A DNA stretch of 64,000 nucleotides from Multivorans sp965232105 (GTDB taxonomy: Bacteria; Acidobacteriota; Thermoanaerobaculia; Multivoradales; Multivoraceae), in contig OZ246956.1 in assembly GCA_965232105.1 (NCBI GenBank), forward strand, positions 1,798,001 through 1,862,000, in the 5' to 3' direction. Under the pieces are notes generated by a model that saw only the letters and a list, made by a program, of their open reading frames with translations, was not told the DNA's origin and searched no databases. Shown one piece after another: positions 34,627-43,742 of this stretch (its first letter is position 1; the number at the start of each line of letters is the position of its first letter). A program made the position numbers and the translations under genes.

Positions 34627-35516
34627 TCGCCACGGTCCTCCGCTCGCTCCGGCCGGCCCAGTGGACCAAGAACGTGTTCGTTCTGGCGCCGGCCGCGTTC
34701 GCCGGCGGCCTGATGGCCCCGGACACGGTAAGGGCGGCCGCGGTCGTGCTGACCGCGTTCTGCGCCGCGGCCAGCGCCGTCTACCTTTTCAACGATCTGC
34801 GTGACCGCGAGCAGGACCGTCGTCATCCGACGAAGAGGGGGCGCCCGGTGGCGTCGGGCGCCCTGGGCGCGGCGCCGGCGGCGCTGATCAGCGGGGGGTT
34901 GGCGGCGGCTTCCCTGGGCGCGGCCTGGTCGTTGAACGACCGCACGGTCCAGCTCGTTGCCGCGTACCTCCTGGTCAATGCCTGCTACAGCCTGTGGTTG
35001 AAGCGGATCGTGATCGTCGACGTGATGGTGCTGTCGAGCGGCTACGTGATCAGGGTGCTGGCAGGCGCCGCGGCGGTGGGAGTCGCGGTCTCCGCCTGGC
35101 TGGTCCTGTGCACTGTCTTCCTGGCCCTCTTCCTGGGGTTCTCCAAGCGACGGCACGAGCTGGTGCTCCTGCTCGGCGAGGCGGGGGAGCAGCGGTCGGT
35201 GCTGAACCACTACAGCCGGACGTTCCTCGACCAGATGATGAACGTCGTGACCGCCTCGACCTTGCTGTCCTACGCGCTGTACACCACGGCCGACGAGACG
35301 GTCGCCCGCTTCGGCGCCTTGAGCCTGGTCTGGACGGTTCCCTTCGTCCTGTTCGGCATCTTTCGCTACCTGTACCTGATCCACCAGGCGGAAGACCCGA
35401 AACAGCGCAATCCGACCGAGCTACTGCTGTTCGACCCCCCGTTCCTGATCAACATGGGTCTCTACGGCCTGACCGTTCTCCTGATCGTCTACGTCGGCGG
35501 TCCGCCGGCGCAGTAG
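34623..35516 (+). CDS. UbiA-type prenyltransferase (decaprenyl-phosphate phosphoribosyltransferase-like)
   Basis: Membrane prenyltransferase of 297 residues. The N-terminal LRSLRPAQWTKNVFVLAPAA and NDLRDREQDRRHPTKRGRPV (the NDxxDxxxD metal-binding box) match the decaprenylphosphoryl-5-phosphoribose synthase group, enzymes that make the arabinose or related sugar donor of cell-wall polymers; the second Asp-rich segment is weaker. About eight hydrophobic helices are visible. The GTG at 34623 is the first start that leads into this frame. The start is unusual since it lies in the third copy of the tandem repeat. The 3' end overlaps the convergent flippase-like gene by 96 bases. Confidence 0.82.
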   Translation: MIATVLRSLRPAQWTKNVFVLAPAAFAGGLMAPDTVRAAAVVLTAFCAAASAVYLFNDLRDREQDRRHPTKRGRPVASGALGAAPAALISGGLAAASLGAAWSLNDRTVQLVAAYLLVNACYSLWLKRIVIVDVMVLSSGYVIRVLAGAAAVGVAVSAWLVLCTVFLALFLGFSKRRHELVLLLGEAGEQRSVLNHYSRTFLDQMMNVVTASTLLSYALYTTADETVARFGALSLVWTVPFVLFGIFRYLYLIHQAEDPKQRNPTELLLFDPPFLINMGLYGLTVLLIVYVGGPPAQ

Positions 35517-36482
35517 CGCCAGCACCCAGGGCAGCGCCAGCAGACCCACGACGACCGCGAACCAGAGGGTCGCGGCGCGGACGATCACGGTCGAGGCCAT
35601 CGCGGCGTCGAGGGCGACTCCCTGACGCTCCAGCAGGAGGACCAGGGAACCTTCGGCCGCCAGCAGGCCGCCGGGGAGCATGGAGATCGCGCCGGCCATG
35701 CTGGAAGCCGCGTAGTCGAACACCGAGGCCAGCATCGGGACGGCGGGCTCGTAGTGTCGGACGACGAGCGCGCAGCCGATCCCCTCGGCCGCCCAGGCGG
35801 CGGTGGAGAGCGCCAGGCCGACCAGCAGCGTTCGCGGCTCGACGAGGCGGTTGAATGCCTGGTGGATGTCGATCAGCACCGCCGCGCGCCCCGCGCCCAG
35901 CCGGGTCTTCGCCAGCATCGGGATCAGGCGGTCGACCACGGGTCGGTAGATCACCGCGACGACGACGGCCGCCGCGACGAGAACTACAGGCGCCACGAAG
36001 GAGCGCTGGCCGGTGAACACCAGCACCGACGATGCGAGGAGCAGCAGGACGGCGAGCACGTCCAGTAGCCGTTCAGTGACCACCACGGCGACGACGGGGC
36101 GCGCCCGCTTCGCCCCGAATTCGCGGGCCATCCAGGCCTTGGCCAGTTCGCCCGCCTTGCCCGGCGTGACCGCCAGCAGGAAGCCGGTGAGAAAAATCGC
36201 CAGGCTGCGGCCCGGCGGCAGATGCACGTCGAGCCGGCGCAGGTAGTACTGCCAGCGCAGGTAGCGCAGGCCGTAGTTGACCGCGGAGAGGAGCAGCACG
36301 AGGGCCAGGACGCCGCCGTCGAAGCCCACGATCAGAGCGCCGATCTCCTCGAAGTCGCCCACGAGACCGAGCACCGCGAAGGTCACCGTACCGAGCAGGA
36401 GGAGGACGATCAGCCCCCGGCCGATGCCGCGGAACGGCTGGGTCGGTTCGCCGGAGCTCGAACGCTGGCGGGGGAGCGGCAC
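35421..36482 (-). CDS. Lysylphosphatidylglycerol synthase TM / flippase-like protein
   Basis: A 353-residue polytopic membrane protein of the UPF0104/LPG_synthase_TM family (YbhN-like), implicated in lipid or polyprenyl-phosphate flipping. The family motif SAVNYGLRYLRWQYYLRRL and TGFLLAVTPGKAGELAKAW are clear, with GAISMLPGGLLAAEGSL and seven or eight helices. Convergent, with a 96-base overlap, with the prenyltransferase, and plausible as a partner in glycolipid assembly. A divergent promoter region of about 100 bases separates it from the M20 peptidase. Confidence 0.85.
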   Translation of the reverse strand: MPLPRQRSSSGEPTQPFRGIGRGLIVLLLLGTVTFAVLGLVGDFEEIGALIVGFDGGVLALVLLLSAVNYGLRYLRWQYYLRRLDVHLPPGRSLAIFLTGFLLAVTPGKAGELAKAWMAREFGAKRARPVVAVVVTERLLDVLAVLLLLASSVLVFTGQRSFVAPVVLVAAAVVVAVIYRPVVDRLIPMLAKTRLGAGRAAVLIDIHQAFNRLVEPRTLLVGLALSTAAWAAEGIGCALVVRHYEPAVPMLASVFDYAASSMAGAISMLPGGLLAAEGSLVLLLERQGVALDAAMASTVIVRAATLWFAVVVGLLALPWVLALLRRRTADVDDQENGQAVETHVDQERGVEQQ

Positions 36483-36585
36483 GGGAGGCGGGTTGGACGG
36501 TAGCAGCTTGGTAGCCGTACAGGGTTACGGGACGCGGTTCGGCACGATCCCCTCGACGCCAGTGATTGCTAAGCTGAATCAATCG

Positions 36586-38079
36586 ATGTGGAGTAGCGCG
36601 AAGCTGAGCGCGCGGCGCCCCGTGGCGTCCCGGATCGCGCTCTACGGCACGCTGCTCGTCGCGGCAGTCGCCTTCGCCGTGTTCCGGCCGAATACGCCCG
36701 CGCCGGTCTTCGACACCGCCTGGTCCGAAGTCGACTACGCGGAAAACGAGGATGTCCGGCGTCTGCAGGCGCTCGTCCGGATCGACACGACGTCCGACGC
36801 GGGGCGCGAGATAGACGCCGCCCGCCACCTGGCGGGGATCCTGGAGCGGGCCGGCCTCGCGGTCGAGATCGAAGAACATCCGGACGCGAAGGCGAACCTG
36901 TGGGCCATCCTCGAAGGCGAGAGCGAGGAGGCGCTCGTCCTCCACAACCACCTGGATGTCGATCCGATACGCCGTCCCGAGGACTGGGCCGTGCCCCCGT
37001 TCGAGGGCCGGATCGATCCGCCGTGGATCATCGGGCGGGGCGTCTTCGACATGAAGAGCGTGACCGTGGCCCAGATCGGGGCGGTGCTGGCGGCGAAGAA
37101 ACGGATGGACGAGACCGGCTGGCGTCCGGAACGCTCCCTGATCTTCCTCGCGACCAGCAGCGAGGAGACCGGCAGCGATTTGGGTACGCGCCACGTCCTC
37201 GCCAACCGTCCGGAACTGGCTCGCCGGTTCTGGGCCGTGTTCACGGAGGGCGGCGTGCTGGAGGCGCCATGGACCGGTGAAGTCAAGTACTGGGGCACCT
37301 CGTTCGCCCAGAAGCAGTTCCTCGACGTGACCGCGACGAGTCCGTCCGCGGAGCGGCTGGAGCGACTCCGCGCCAGCCTGCTCCGGGCGCTGCGTACGGC
37401 GCCGCCGACCGCCGTGGTGCCGGAGGTGAGGGCGTTCGCCGCCGCCTACGGGCCGTCGCGTCACCATCCGGACTACCGCGCCGCGCTGGCCGACCCCGAG
37501 CGGGTGCTGGGCGATCCCGAGCTCTTCGGCCGGCTGCCGGATCTGCTCAAGTCGTTGTTCCGCAACGAGGCGCACCCGTTCGCGGTCGAGGAGTCGCCGT
37601 CGGGCGGCTACCGCTTGCGGATCGTGCTCCACGTGCTGCCCGGTCTCGACGCGGACGGCGCGGCGGCGGAGCTGCTGCCCGGTCGGCTCCTGGACGGCAT
37701 CGACATCCGGATTCATGAGCGCCGCGGTGCGGTGCGGGGAAGTCCCCTGGACCACCCCGCCTACGTCCGGTTGATCGACTCGCTGGTTCAGCGCACCGGC
37801 GTCGAACCGGGTCGGGTCGGTCCCTACCTGCTGACCCGGTACGCGAACGACGCCCGGTTCTTCCGCCGCCACGGCATTGCTGCCTACGGGTTCACTCCGT
37901 TCAACCTCCTGTCCGTCGACACGATGACCGTGGCGGGCCCGAACGAGAAGATCGCCCTGCCCGCCTTCGTCGAGGGCGCGGAGCTTTATCGCCGGGTGGT
38001 GCTCGACCTGCTCGATGCGGCACCCGGGCCTGACGGTCCGTCCGACCCGGACCCGGGGTGGGGGGAGACGTCCCGGTGA
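36586..38079 (+). CDS. M20 family metallopeptidase, membrane-anchored
   Basis: Zinc aminoacylase or dipeptidase of the M20 (ArgE/DapE/ACY1/CPG2) family, 497 residues. One N-terminal TM segment or signal (IALYGTLLVAAVAFAVF) is followed by EDVRRLQALVRIDTTSD, LVLHNHLDVDP (first metal His/Asp), IGRGVFDMKSVTVAQ (metal Asp), ATSSEETGSD (catalytic Glu pair) and a C-terminal YGFTPFNLLS. Cleaves amide bonds of peptides or acyl-amino acids; substrate unknown. Its stop overlaps the next gene by 4 bases. Confidence 0.92.
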   Translation: MWSSAKLSARRPVASRIALYGTLLVAAVAFAVFRPNTPAPVFDTAWSEVDYAENEDVRRLQALVRIDTTSDAGREIDAARHLAGILERAGLAVEIEEHPDAKANLWAILEGESEEALVLHNHLDVDPIRRPEDWAVPPFEGRIDPPWIIGRGVFDMKSVTVAQIGAVLAAKKRMDETGWRPERSLIFLATSSEETGSDLGTRHVLANRPELARRFWAVFTEGGVLEAPWTGEVKYWGTSFAQKQFLDVTATSPSAERLERLRASLLRALRTAPPTAVVPEVRAFAAAYGPSRHHPDYRAALADPERVLGDPELFGRLPDLLKSLFRNEAHPFAVEESPSGGYRLRIVLHVLPGLDADGAAAELLPGRLLDGIDIRIHERRGAVRGSPLDHPAYVRLIDSLVQRTGVEPGRVGPYLLTRYANDARFFRRHGIAAYGFTPFNLLSVDTMTVAGPNEKIALPAFVEGAELYRRVVLDLLDAAPGPDGPSDPDPGWGETSR

Positions 38080-39536
38080 CGGCCGGGATCGTCTCTGGGC
38101 GGTTGCGGCGATGGCTGGCGGCGGCCGCGCTGTTCGTCGCGGCGCCGGGGCTGGCCGCCACCAGTCCGGTCGCCTGGCTTCAGACCTACCTGTCCTTCGA
38201 TACGAGCAGTCCCCCCGGCGGCGAGGCGCCTGCCGTTCGCTACCTGGCAGCCCTGATCGAACGGCACGATCCGCGCGACGAGATCGATGTCCGGGTTCTC
38301 GTGAGCCCCGACGGCCGCGCGAACCTCTACGCGCGACTGCCGGCGAACGCGGTGGAGGCGGCCGGCCGCAGCCTGGTCCTGCTGCACCACATCGATGTCG
38401 TGCCCGCGGGCGAGGGCTGGAGCCGCGCGCCGTTCGGCGGTGAGCTGCACCGCGGACGGATCTGGGGGCGTGGCGCGCTCGATGCGAAGAGCCTCGGCAT
38501 CGCGCACCTGGATGCGATGCTCCATCTCCTGGACAGCGAACGACCGCGCCGGCGGGACCTGGTCTTCCTGGCCAGCGCTGACGAGGAAGCGGGCGGCGAG
38601 AGCGGCATCGGCTGGTTGCTCGAAGAGCACGGCGAACTGTTCGAGGACGCCGAGGCGGTCCTGAACGAGGCCGGAGTGAATCGGATGGCCGGTGACCGGC
38701 TGCTGTGGTGGGGAATCGAGACGGCCCAGAAGCAGGTGCTCTGGTTGCGGGTCACCGCGGCCGGCCGGGGCGGCCACGGTTCGGGTTTCAACCCCGCGAG
38801 CCCTACCCATCGACTGCTGCGGGCTTTGAACAGGGTGCTCGACCTGGAGCATGCATGGCGAGTTACCCCGGCGTCCCACCAGGCGTACCGTGCCCTGGCC
38901 GCGCTCCGTCCGGGTGAGTTCGCGGACGTCTTCGATCGGCCGTTGGAAGTCGTGCAGGCCGAACTCGACCGCCGGCTCCGCGAAGGCCGGCTGGACAGGA
39001 TCCTCCTGCCGGGTATGTCGGCGAGCTTCCGCGACACGGTCCAGATCACCCGGATCGACAACGGCGCCGGGCCGGTCAACGTGGCGCCCGGTGAGGCGAC
39101 GGCGCTGATCGACGCGCGTCTGCTGCCGGACACCGATGTCGAGGGATTCCGCCGGCGGGTGGAAACGGTGCTTGGCAGCGGCATTCATACTGAGGAACTG
39201 CTGCGGTCAGGCGGTAGTCCGGTCTCAAGCACGAGCAGCGACGTCTACCGCACGCTGGAGCGCGTTCTCGGAGTGCGTGCTCCGGTGGGGCCGACGATGA
39301 TCGCCGGCGCCACGGACTCGCGTTTCTTTCGCCGCCTCGGCGTGGATGCCTACGGTTTCTCGCCCTTCACGCTCTCCGCCGACGATGCGGGCGGCATCCA
39401 TGGCGTCGACGAGCGCATACCCGTCGAGGGCTTCCTCCGTGGCTGCGAGATGATGAAGCGAGTCGTCGCCGCCCTCGTGCTCGCGGATCGTGAGCCCGCG
39501 GCGGCTTCCGCCGCGGCCGGTCAAGGCGAGCCGTGA
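38076..39536 (+). CDS. M20 family metallopeptidase, exported
   Basis: A second M20 peptidase of about 486 residues, a paralogue of the previous one. Signal peptide LAAAALFVAAPGLAAT; LVLLHHIDVVPAGEGW, IWGRGALDAKSLGIAH and LASADEEAGGESGI supply the metal and catalytic residues. The GTG at 38076 overlaps the upstream stop as GTGA and has GGGGGAG upstream; a GTG at 38058 is an alternative. The two peptidase genes are translated in tandem, which suggests joint action on peptides. Confidence 0.92.
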   Translation: MTAGIVSGRLRRWLAAAALFVAAPGLAATSPVAWLQTYLSFDTSSPPGGEAPAVRYLAALIERHDPRDEIDVRVLVSPDGRANLYARLPANAVEAAGRSLVLLHHIDVVPAGEGWSRAPFGGELHRGRIWGRGALDAKSLGIAHLDAMLHLLDSERPRRRDLVFLASADEEAGGESGIGWLLEEHGELFEDAEAVLNEAGVNRMAGDRLLWWGIETAQKQVLWLRVTAAGRGGHGSGFNPASPTHRLLRALNRVLDLEHAWRVTPASHQAYRALAALRPGEFADVFDRPLEVVQAELDRRLREGRLDRILLPGMSASFRDTVQITRIDNGAGPVNVAPGEATALIDARLLPDTDVEGFRRRVETVLGSGIHTEELLRSGGSPVSSTSSDVYRTLERVLGVRAPVGPTMIAGATDSRFFRRLGVDAYGFSPFTLSADDAGGIHGVDERIPVEGFLRGCEMMKRVVAALVLADREPAAASAAAGQGEP

Positions 39537-39589
39537 TGGGGGCGAGGTGAAGCGATGAGGTGTGCCATGACGCCCGGTCGAGGTGAGCT

Positions 39590-40381
39590 GTGATGGGTGG
39601 CGAGGCGCCGGCGATGGCGATCTTCGGCGCGACCTACGCGGCGGTGATCGGCCTGTGCGTCGGCAGCTTTCTGAATGTCGTCGCCCACCGCCTGCCGCGC
39701 GGCGAGTCGGTGGTCAGGCCGCGCTCCCGCTGCCCGGGTTGCGGCGGCAGGATTGCCGGCCGGGACAACCTGCCGGTCCTGAGCTTCGTCCTGCTCGGCG
39801 GCCGCTGCCGGATGTGCGGCGCGCGGATCTCGTGGCGCTATCCGGCGGTCGAGGGCGCCTCCGGTCTGCTTTGGCTCATGGCGTGGCTCGTTTTCGGACC
39901 GACCGTGGACGGTCTGGCCGCGGCCGTCTTCTCGAGCCTCCTGCTGGTCCTTGCGGTGATCGACGCGGCCCACTTTCTGCTTCCGGATCGGCTGACCTAC
40001 CTGACCATTTGCCTCGGTCTGGCGGCGTCTTTCGGAGTGAGTTGGACGACGCCGCTCGGGTCGGCCCTCGGCGCCGCCGCCGGCGCCGCGGCGCTGCTGC
40101 TGCTGATCGGAGTCTGGTACCTCCTCCGCCGAGTCCGCGGCATGGGCCTGGGCGACGTGAAGATGCTCGCCGGAGTGGGGGCCTTCCTGGGCCTCTACGG
40201 GATGTTGCTCACCCTCTTCCTGGCCTGCCTGTTCGGCGCGATCTTCGGACTTCTGCTGATGGTCCGCGGGCGTCTGGGCTGGGGTTCGCGCTTGCCGTTC
40301 GGCGTCTTCCTGTCGATCGGCGCGGCCGTTTCGCTGTTCTTCGGGCCGCTTCTGATCGCCGCCTACGCGTCCCTGCTGTAG
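39590..40381 (+). CDS. pilD: Prepilin peptidase (type IV leader peptidase)
   Basis: Bifunctional membrane aspartyl protease and N-methyltransferase that processes type IV pilins and type II secretion pseudopilins. The N-terminal domain has the four-Cys motif (CPGCGGRI and CRMCGARIS). Catalytic Asps lie in VIDAAHFLLPDR and MGLGDVKMLAGVGAF (GxGDVK). About seven TM helices, 263 residues. GTG 39590 or ATG 39593 may be the start. The pseudopilin genes follow. Confidence 0.95.
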   Translation: MMGGEAPAMAIFGATYAAVIGLCVGSFLNVVAHRLPRGESVVRPRSRCPGCGGRIAGRDNLPVLSFVLLGGRCRMCGARISWRYPAVEGASGLLWLMAWLVFGPTVDGLAAAVFSSLLLVLAVIDAAHFLLPDRLTYLTICLGLAASFGVSWTTPLGSALGAAAGAAALLLLIGVWYLLRRVRGMGLGDVKMLAGVGAFLGLYGMLLTLFLACLFGAIFGLLLMVRGRLGWGSRLPFGVFLSIGAAVSLFFGPLLIAAYASLL

Positions 40382-40423
40382 GAGCTTGCCGAGGTCGGGC
40401 GCTCCGAATGCGTCTGTGTCGGT

Positions 40424-40870
40424 ATGGGGAGTTCACTTGGTCCCGTTCCGCACCGGCCGACTGGTGCCGGCTTCACTCTGGTCGAGGTGCTGGTTTCGTG
40501 CGCCCTGCTCGGGCTGGCCGCCGCGACGGTGATGTCGCTTCTGGTTCGATCGGGCCTGAACAACTTCGAAGCGCGTCGAGCCGATGCCCTGGCTGCCATG
40601 GCGCGCTCCTCCCTGGACGACCTCGGAAAGGCGGACAACGTCGAGGAGGTCTGGTGTCAACAAACGTCGGACTGGCGGGCTGACTGCGGTGCGGAGGCGC
40701 CGCTGTTCCGGCGTTCGGTGCATGCCGTGCCGGTTCTGGTGCCGGCGCTTCCCGGAGAGTCCGTGGAAGTGCAGGAGGTGACGGTCGAAGTGACCGCCCT
40801 GCAGGCGGGCCGCGCTGCCGGGGAGAGGACGATCCGTCTCGTCACCTTTCGCGCGGCGGGAGAACCGTGA
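40424..40870 (+). CDS. Pseudopilin/prepilin-like protein (PilV/GspI-like)
   Basis: A 148-residue protein with a type III leader site: GAG|FTLVEVLVSCALLGLAAATV is the N-methylation motif, cleaved before Phe with Glu at +5. A globular part with four Cys follows. It is a minor pilin of type IV pili or a pseudopilin. It overlaps the next gene by 4 bases (stop at 40868-40870 within the GTGA). Confidence 0.88.
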   Translation: MGSSLGPVPHRPTGAGFTLVEVLVSCALLGLAAATVMSLLVRSGLNNFEARRADALAAMARSSLDDLGKADNVEEVWCQQTSDWRADCGAEAPLFRRSVHAVPVLVPALPGESVEVQEVTVEVTALQAGRAAGERTIRLVTFRAAGEP

Positions 40871-41895
40871 AGCTTGACCGGCGCCGTTGTGTGACCGTCC
40901 GGCGCCCGGACTCGGGGGCCAGCCTGATCGAGATGCTGGTTGCGTTCGGTCTTACCGTGACGGTCTCCGTGGGTGCGCTGTCGTTGTTCGTGCTTCACCA
41001 GCGACTGGCCCGGGCCCAACTCGAGGCGGCGTCGCTCCAGCATGCGCAGCGGGCGGTCCATCTCGAACTGAGGCGGGCGCTGGGCGCCGCTGGCCGCGGC
41101 GGCCTGATTTTTCAGTTGCCCGGGCAGGCGCCGCGTCCGGAACTGGCGCTCGCGGTCGAGAAGCGGGTGAGTGCGGGTCATGCGGTGGGCACCAGAACGG
41201 CGGCCGAGGGAACTGACGTGCTCGTCGTGCGCGGGGTGATCAACGGCCCGCTCTACTGGGTCGACGATTTTTCGTTCGACCCGACAGCGAGGCGCGGCTC
41301 GGTCAGCGTGCGTGCGCTGACCGCGTACGGCTCGGTTCAGTCTCTCGAGATGCTTCAGGAGGCCGGCGACGCCGGTGACGACGCCCTGCTACTGGTCTCC
41401 GGCGCCGCTCCCGGAGTCCACGCCGTAGCACCGATCGTCGACGTGGCCGCGAGCGGCCGTGGCCGGAACCGCACGCTGCGGGTCGAGTTCCACGCCGACG
41501 CCTCGCGGGGTCCGTACGCGGCCGGCTTTCTCTCCATGTCGAGCGGCGGGAGTTGGCCAGCCGGCTACATGGGCGGAGTCGAACGGGTCGGCGTGCTCGA
41601 GGAGTGGCGCTTCTACGTCCGGCCGCCGGATCCGGGCGAGGGGAGGGGTCCGCAACTGGCGATGGCCCGCCTCTATCCCGGCACCGATGTCGCCTGGCGT
41701 CGTCGCGGCGCGAACCTGGCCCAGGTGGTCGCGGACGACATTTCCGGCCTGGAGGTCGCGATCGAGGAGCTGGGGGATGGCCCGGGATGGACCATCACCG
41801 TGGCCACCACTGCCCTCTCCGGGGAACCGGCCGCGGCGGCTCTGCGGGTGCCTCGGACGGCTACGACCACGCTACGTGTGAGGAACTTCCAGTGA
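40867..41895 (+). CDS. Prepilin-type protein (PilW/GspJ-like)
   Basis: A 342-residue protein with an N-terminal cleavage motif GAS|LIEMLVAFGLTVTVS after a basic leader, Glu at +3/+5 region, then a hydrophobic helix and a globular domain. The length and position in the cluster suit a minor pilin of the PilW type. The GTG at 40867 overlaps the previous stop; it ends in a 4-base overlap with the next gene. Confidence 0.85.
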   Translation: MKLDRRRCVTVRRPDSGASLIEMLVAFGLTVTVSVGALSLFVLHQRLARAQLEAASLQHAQRAVHLELRRALGAAGRGGLIFQLPGQAPRPELALAVEKRVSAGHAVGTRTAAEGTDVLVVRGVINGPLYWVDDFSFDPTARRGSVSVRALTAYGSVQSLEMLQEAGDAGDDALLLVSGAAPGVHAVAPIVDVAASGRGRNRTLRVEFHADASRGPYAAGFLSMSSGGSWPAGYMGGVERVGVLEEWRFYVRPPDPGEGRGPQLAMARLYPGTDVAWRRRGANLAQVVADDISGLEVAIEELGDGPGWTITVATTALSGEPAAAALRVPRTATTTLRVRNFQ

Positions 41896-43742
41896 ACCGG
41901 GAACCGGGGAAGCTCCGAGACAGTTCGACGAAGCGGGCTGACCCGGATCCTGGCAAGCAGCTGGCGGCCGCCCGCGGCAGCTCCACCCTGCTCGTGACCA
42001 TGATCCTCCTGCTCCTGAGCGGCTCCTGCCTGGCCCTGCTGATGGCGACTCAGACACAGATGCTGATCGCTTCCGGCCAGAAGTTGCAGGTGCGCCTGCT
42101 GGCTGCCGCCGAAGGCGGCTTGCAGCTCGCGGTAGCACGCGGGGTCGCCGGCGCCAAGGATCCGACCACGCGAACCGTGGGCGCCGGTACGGCGGGGGCC
42201 GTGATCACGGTCGAAGTCAGCGGCCTGGTGCCGGTCGCGGACGGCTCCTGCCATCTGTGCATGGCGAACCTGGACGGCCCGTTGAGCTCGCTTGGCGGTC
42301 TGCGCCGGGTCAGCCACCTGGCCGCCGCGACCGCCGTTACGCCGGGGCGCCTGCGTGGACTGCCGGGCCCGGGAAGGGAGCTGACCGCAGTGGTCGATCT
42401 GATGCCGTGGCCGGCCGGTGGGAGCGATGGATGGGACCTTGGCCAAACCGCCGCGACGGCGCGCGGTCTGATCCGGGATGCCGCCCTGAGCGAGATCGGC
42501 GGCTACGATGAAGATGCCCCCTTGGCGGTGGCGAGCGTCGTCGATCCGGAGACCGGCGCCGCGCGGACGGTGGCGATCGGAGGACTCGGCCGGGCAGGCC
42601 GCCTTTTCTACGCCTTCGAACTTTCGCCGAATGCAGGCCCGCTGTGGCGCTTCGGCGACGGCGCGGACGAGGACGGCAACGGTGCTGCCGATCTGGGCCT
42701 GACGCTGTCCCGGCCGGCGATTCTGCCGTTGCGGATGGGTGACCGCGTTCGCTGGGTCGCCGTGTTCGGAGGCGGCTTCGGCCCGGAGGGCTCCGGCGAG
42801 GTGGGCAACTGGCTGTACTTCGTCGGGATCGACGGCGGGCAGGTGCTGTACAAGCGGCGGCTCGATGCCCCGGTCACTGCCGGCCCGGCGGCCGTGGACA
42901 CCGTGGGCGATGGACTGGCCGATCGGATCTACGTGGGAACGACCGCGGGCAGCCTGTACCGCGTCGACGTGTCGTCCCCGGTGGAGCTCGAGGGCGACCG
43001 CGTTCCGCCTCGCGCCTGGAGCCCGCGGCGGCTGTTCGAAACCGGTGCCCTGCCGATCCACCATTCGCCGGCGGTGATCCCGGCGCCGGCGCTGGGCGCC
43101 CACGCTCTGGCGCTGGGCGCCGGCGGGGGCGCCGATCCCGGGTCCGGCGCCGAAGAATCCGGGGCCGGCGGGTTCTTCCTGTTCGTGGACGGCGACGCCG
43201 GCGGCGCCGGTTCAGCGGACGAACTCCCTCGCCTCGATCCGGAGAGTCCGCACCGGGGCGTCGATCGCCTGGCGCCGGGTCTGGCGCCGGCGGACCGAGG
43301 TTGGTCTCTGACACTTGCCGATGGTGAGCGTCCGGCGTCGGCGCCGCTCTCCGCCGGCGGGCTGCTCACGTTCTACACCTGGCGCCCGGCCGGTCCGGGC
43401 GGCGGAGAGGTCCGGAGGTACGCCCTGCGCCTCGGCTCGGGCGACGCCGCCGGTCGCGTCGCCCGTTCGCGTTTGGTCGAGCAAGGCGCGGCGTGGCCGT
43501 CGCCGGCCTTCGGGACGCCGACCTCAATCGAGATCGACCATCCGGGCAGCCTGGCGGCGCCGCTACTGGAGCCGGACGAGGTCGCTATTCTCGAGGGGCT
43601 CCGGGAGCAGATGCCGGAGCGCTGCCGGTTCGACGGCAGCCGGTTGCGGCTGACCGGTTCGGGCCCGGGCCGCTCGTCGATACGGCTGGCTGTCCTGCCC
43701 GTCTGCCGGATCGACGTGGACTGGGCCGAAGAGAGGCCCTGA
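41892..43742 (+). CDS. Pilus assembly protein with PilX-like start and PilY1-like propeller
   Basis: A 616-residue protein. The N-terminal part (ARGSSTLLVTMILLLLSGSC, then QMLIASGQKLQVRLLAAAEG) resembles the PilX type minor pilins, which lack a strict leader motif; the remainder has short repeats such as WLYFVGIDGGQVLYKRRLD and IYVGTTAGSLYRVDV typical of beta-propeller PilY1 C-terminal domains, but is far shorter than the usual PilY1 (over 1000 residues). A fusion of the two functions in a single gene is suggested. The GTG overlaps the upstream stop. It converges on selA with no gap. Confidence 0.68.
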   Translation: MNREPGKLRDSSTKRADPDPGKQLAAARGSSTLLVTMILLLLSGSCLALLMATQTQMLIASGQKLQVRLLAAAEGGLQLAVARGVAGAKDPTTRTVGAGTAGAVITVEVSGLVPVADGSCHLCMANLDGPLSSLGGLRRVSHLAAATAVTPGRLRGLPGPGRELTAVVDLMPWPAGGSDGWDLGQTAATARGLIRDAALSEIGGYDEDAPLAVASVVDPETGAARTVAIGGLGRAGRLFYAFELSPNAGPLWRFGDGADEDGNGAADLGLTLSRPAILPLRMGDRVRWVAVFGGGFGPEGSGEVGNWLYFVGIDGGQVLYKRRLDAPVTAGPAAVDTVGDGLADRIYVGTTAGSLYRVDVSSPVELEGDRVPPRAWSPRRLFETGALPIHHSPAVIPAPALGAHALALGAGGGADPGSGAEESGAGGFFLFVDGDAGGAGSADELPRLDPESPHRGVDRLAPGLAPADRGWSLTLADGERPASAPLSAGGLLTFYTWRPAGPGGGEVRRYALRLGSGDAAGRVARSRLVEQGAAWPSPAFGTPTSIEIDHPGSLAAPLLEPDEVAILEGLREQMPERCRFDGSRLRLTGSGPGRSSIRLAVLPVCRIDVDWAEERP

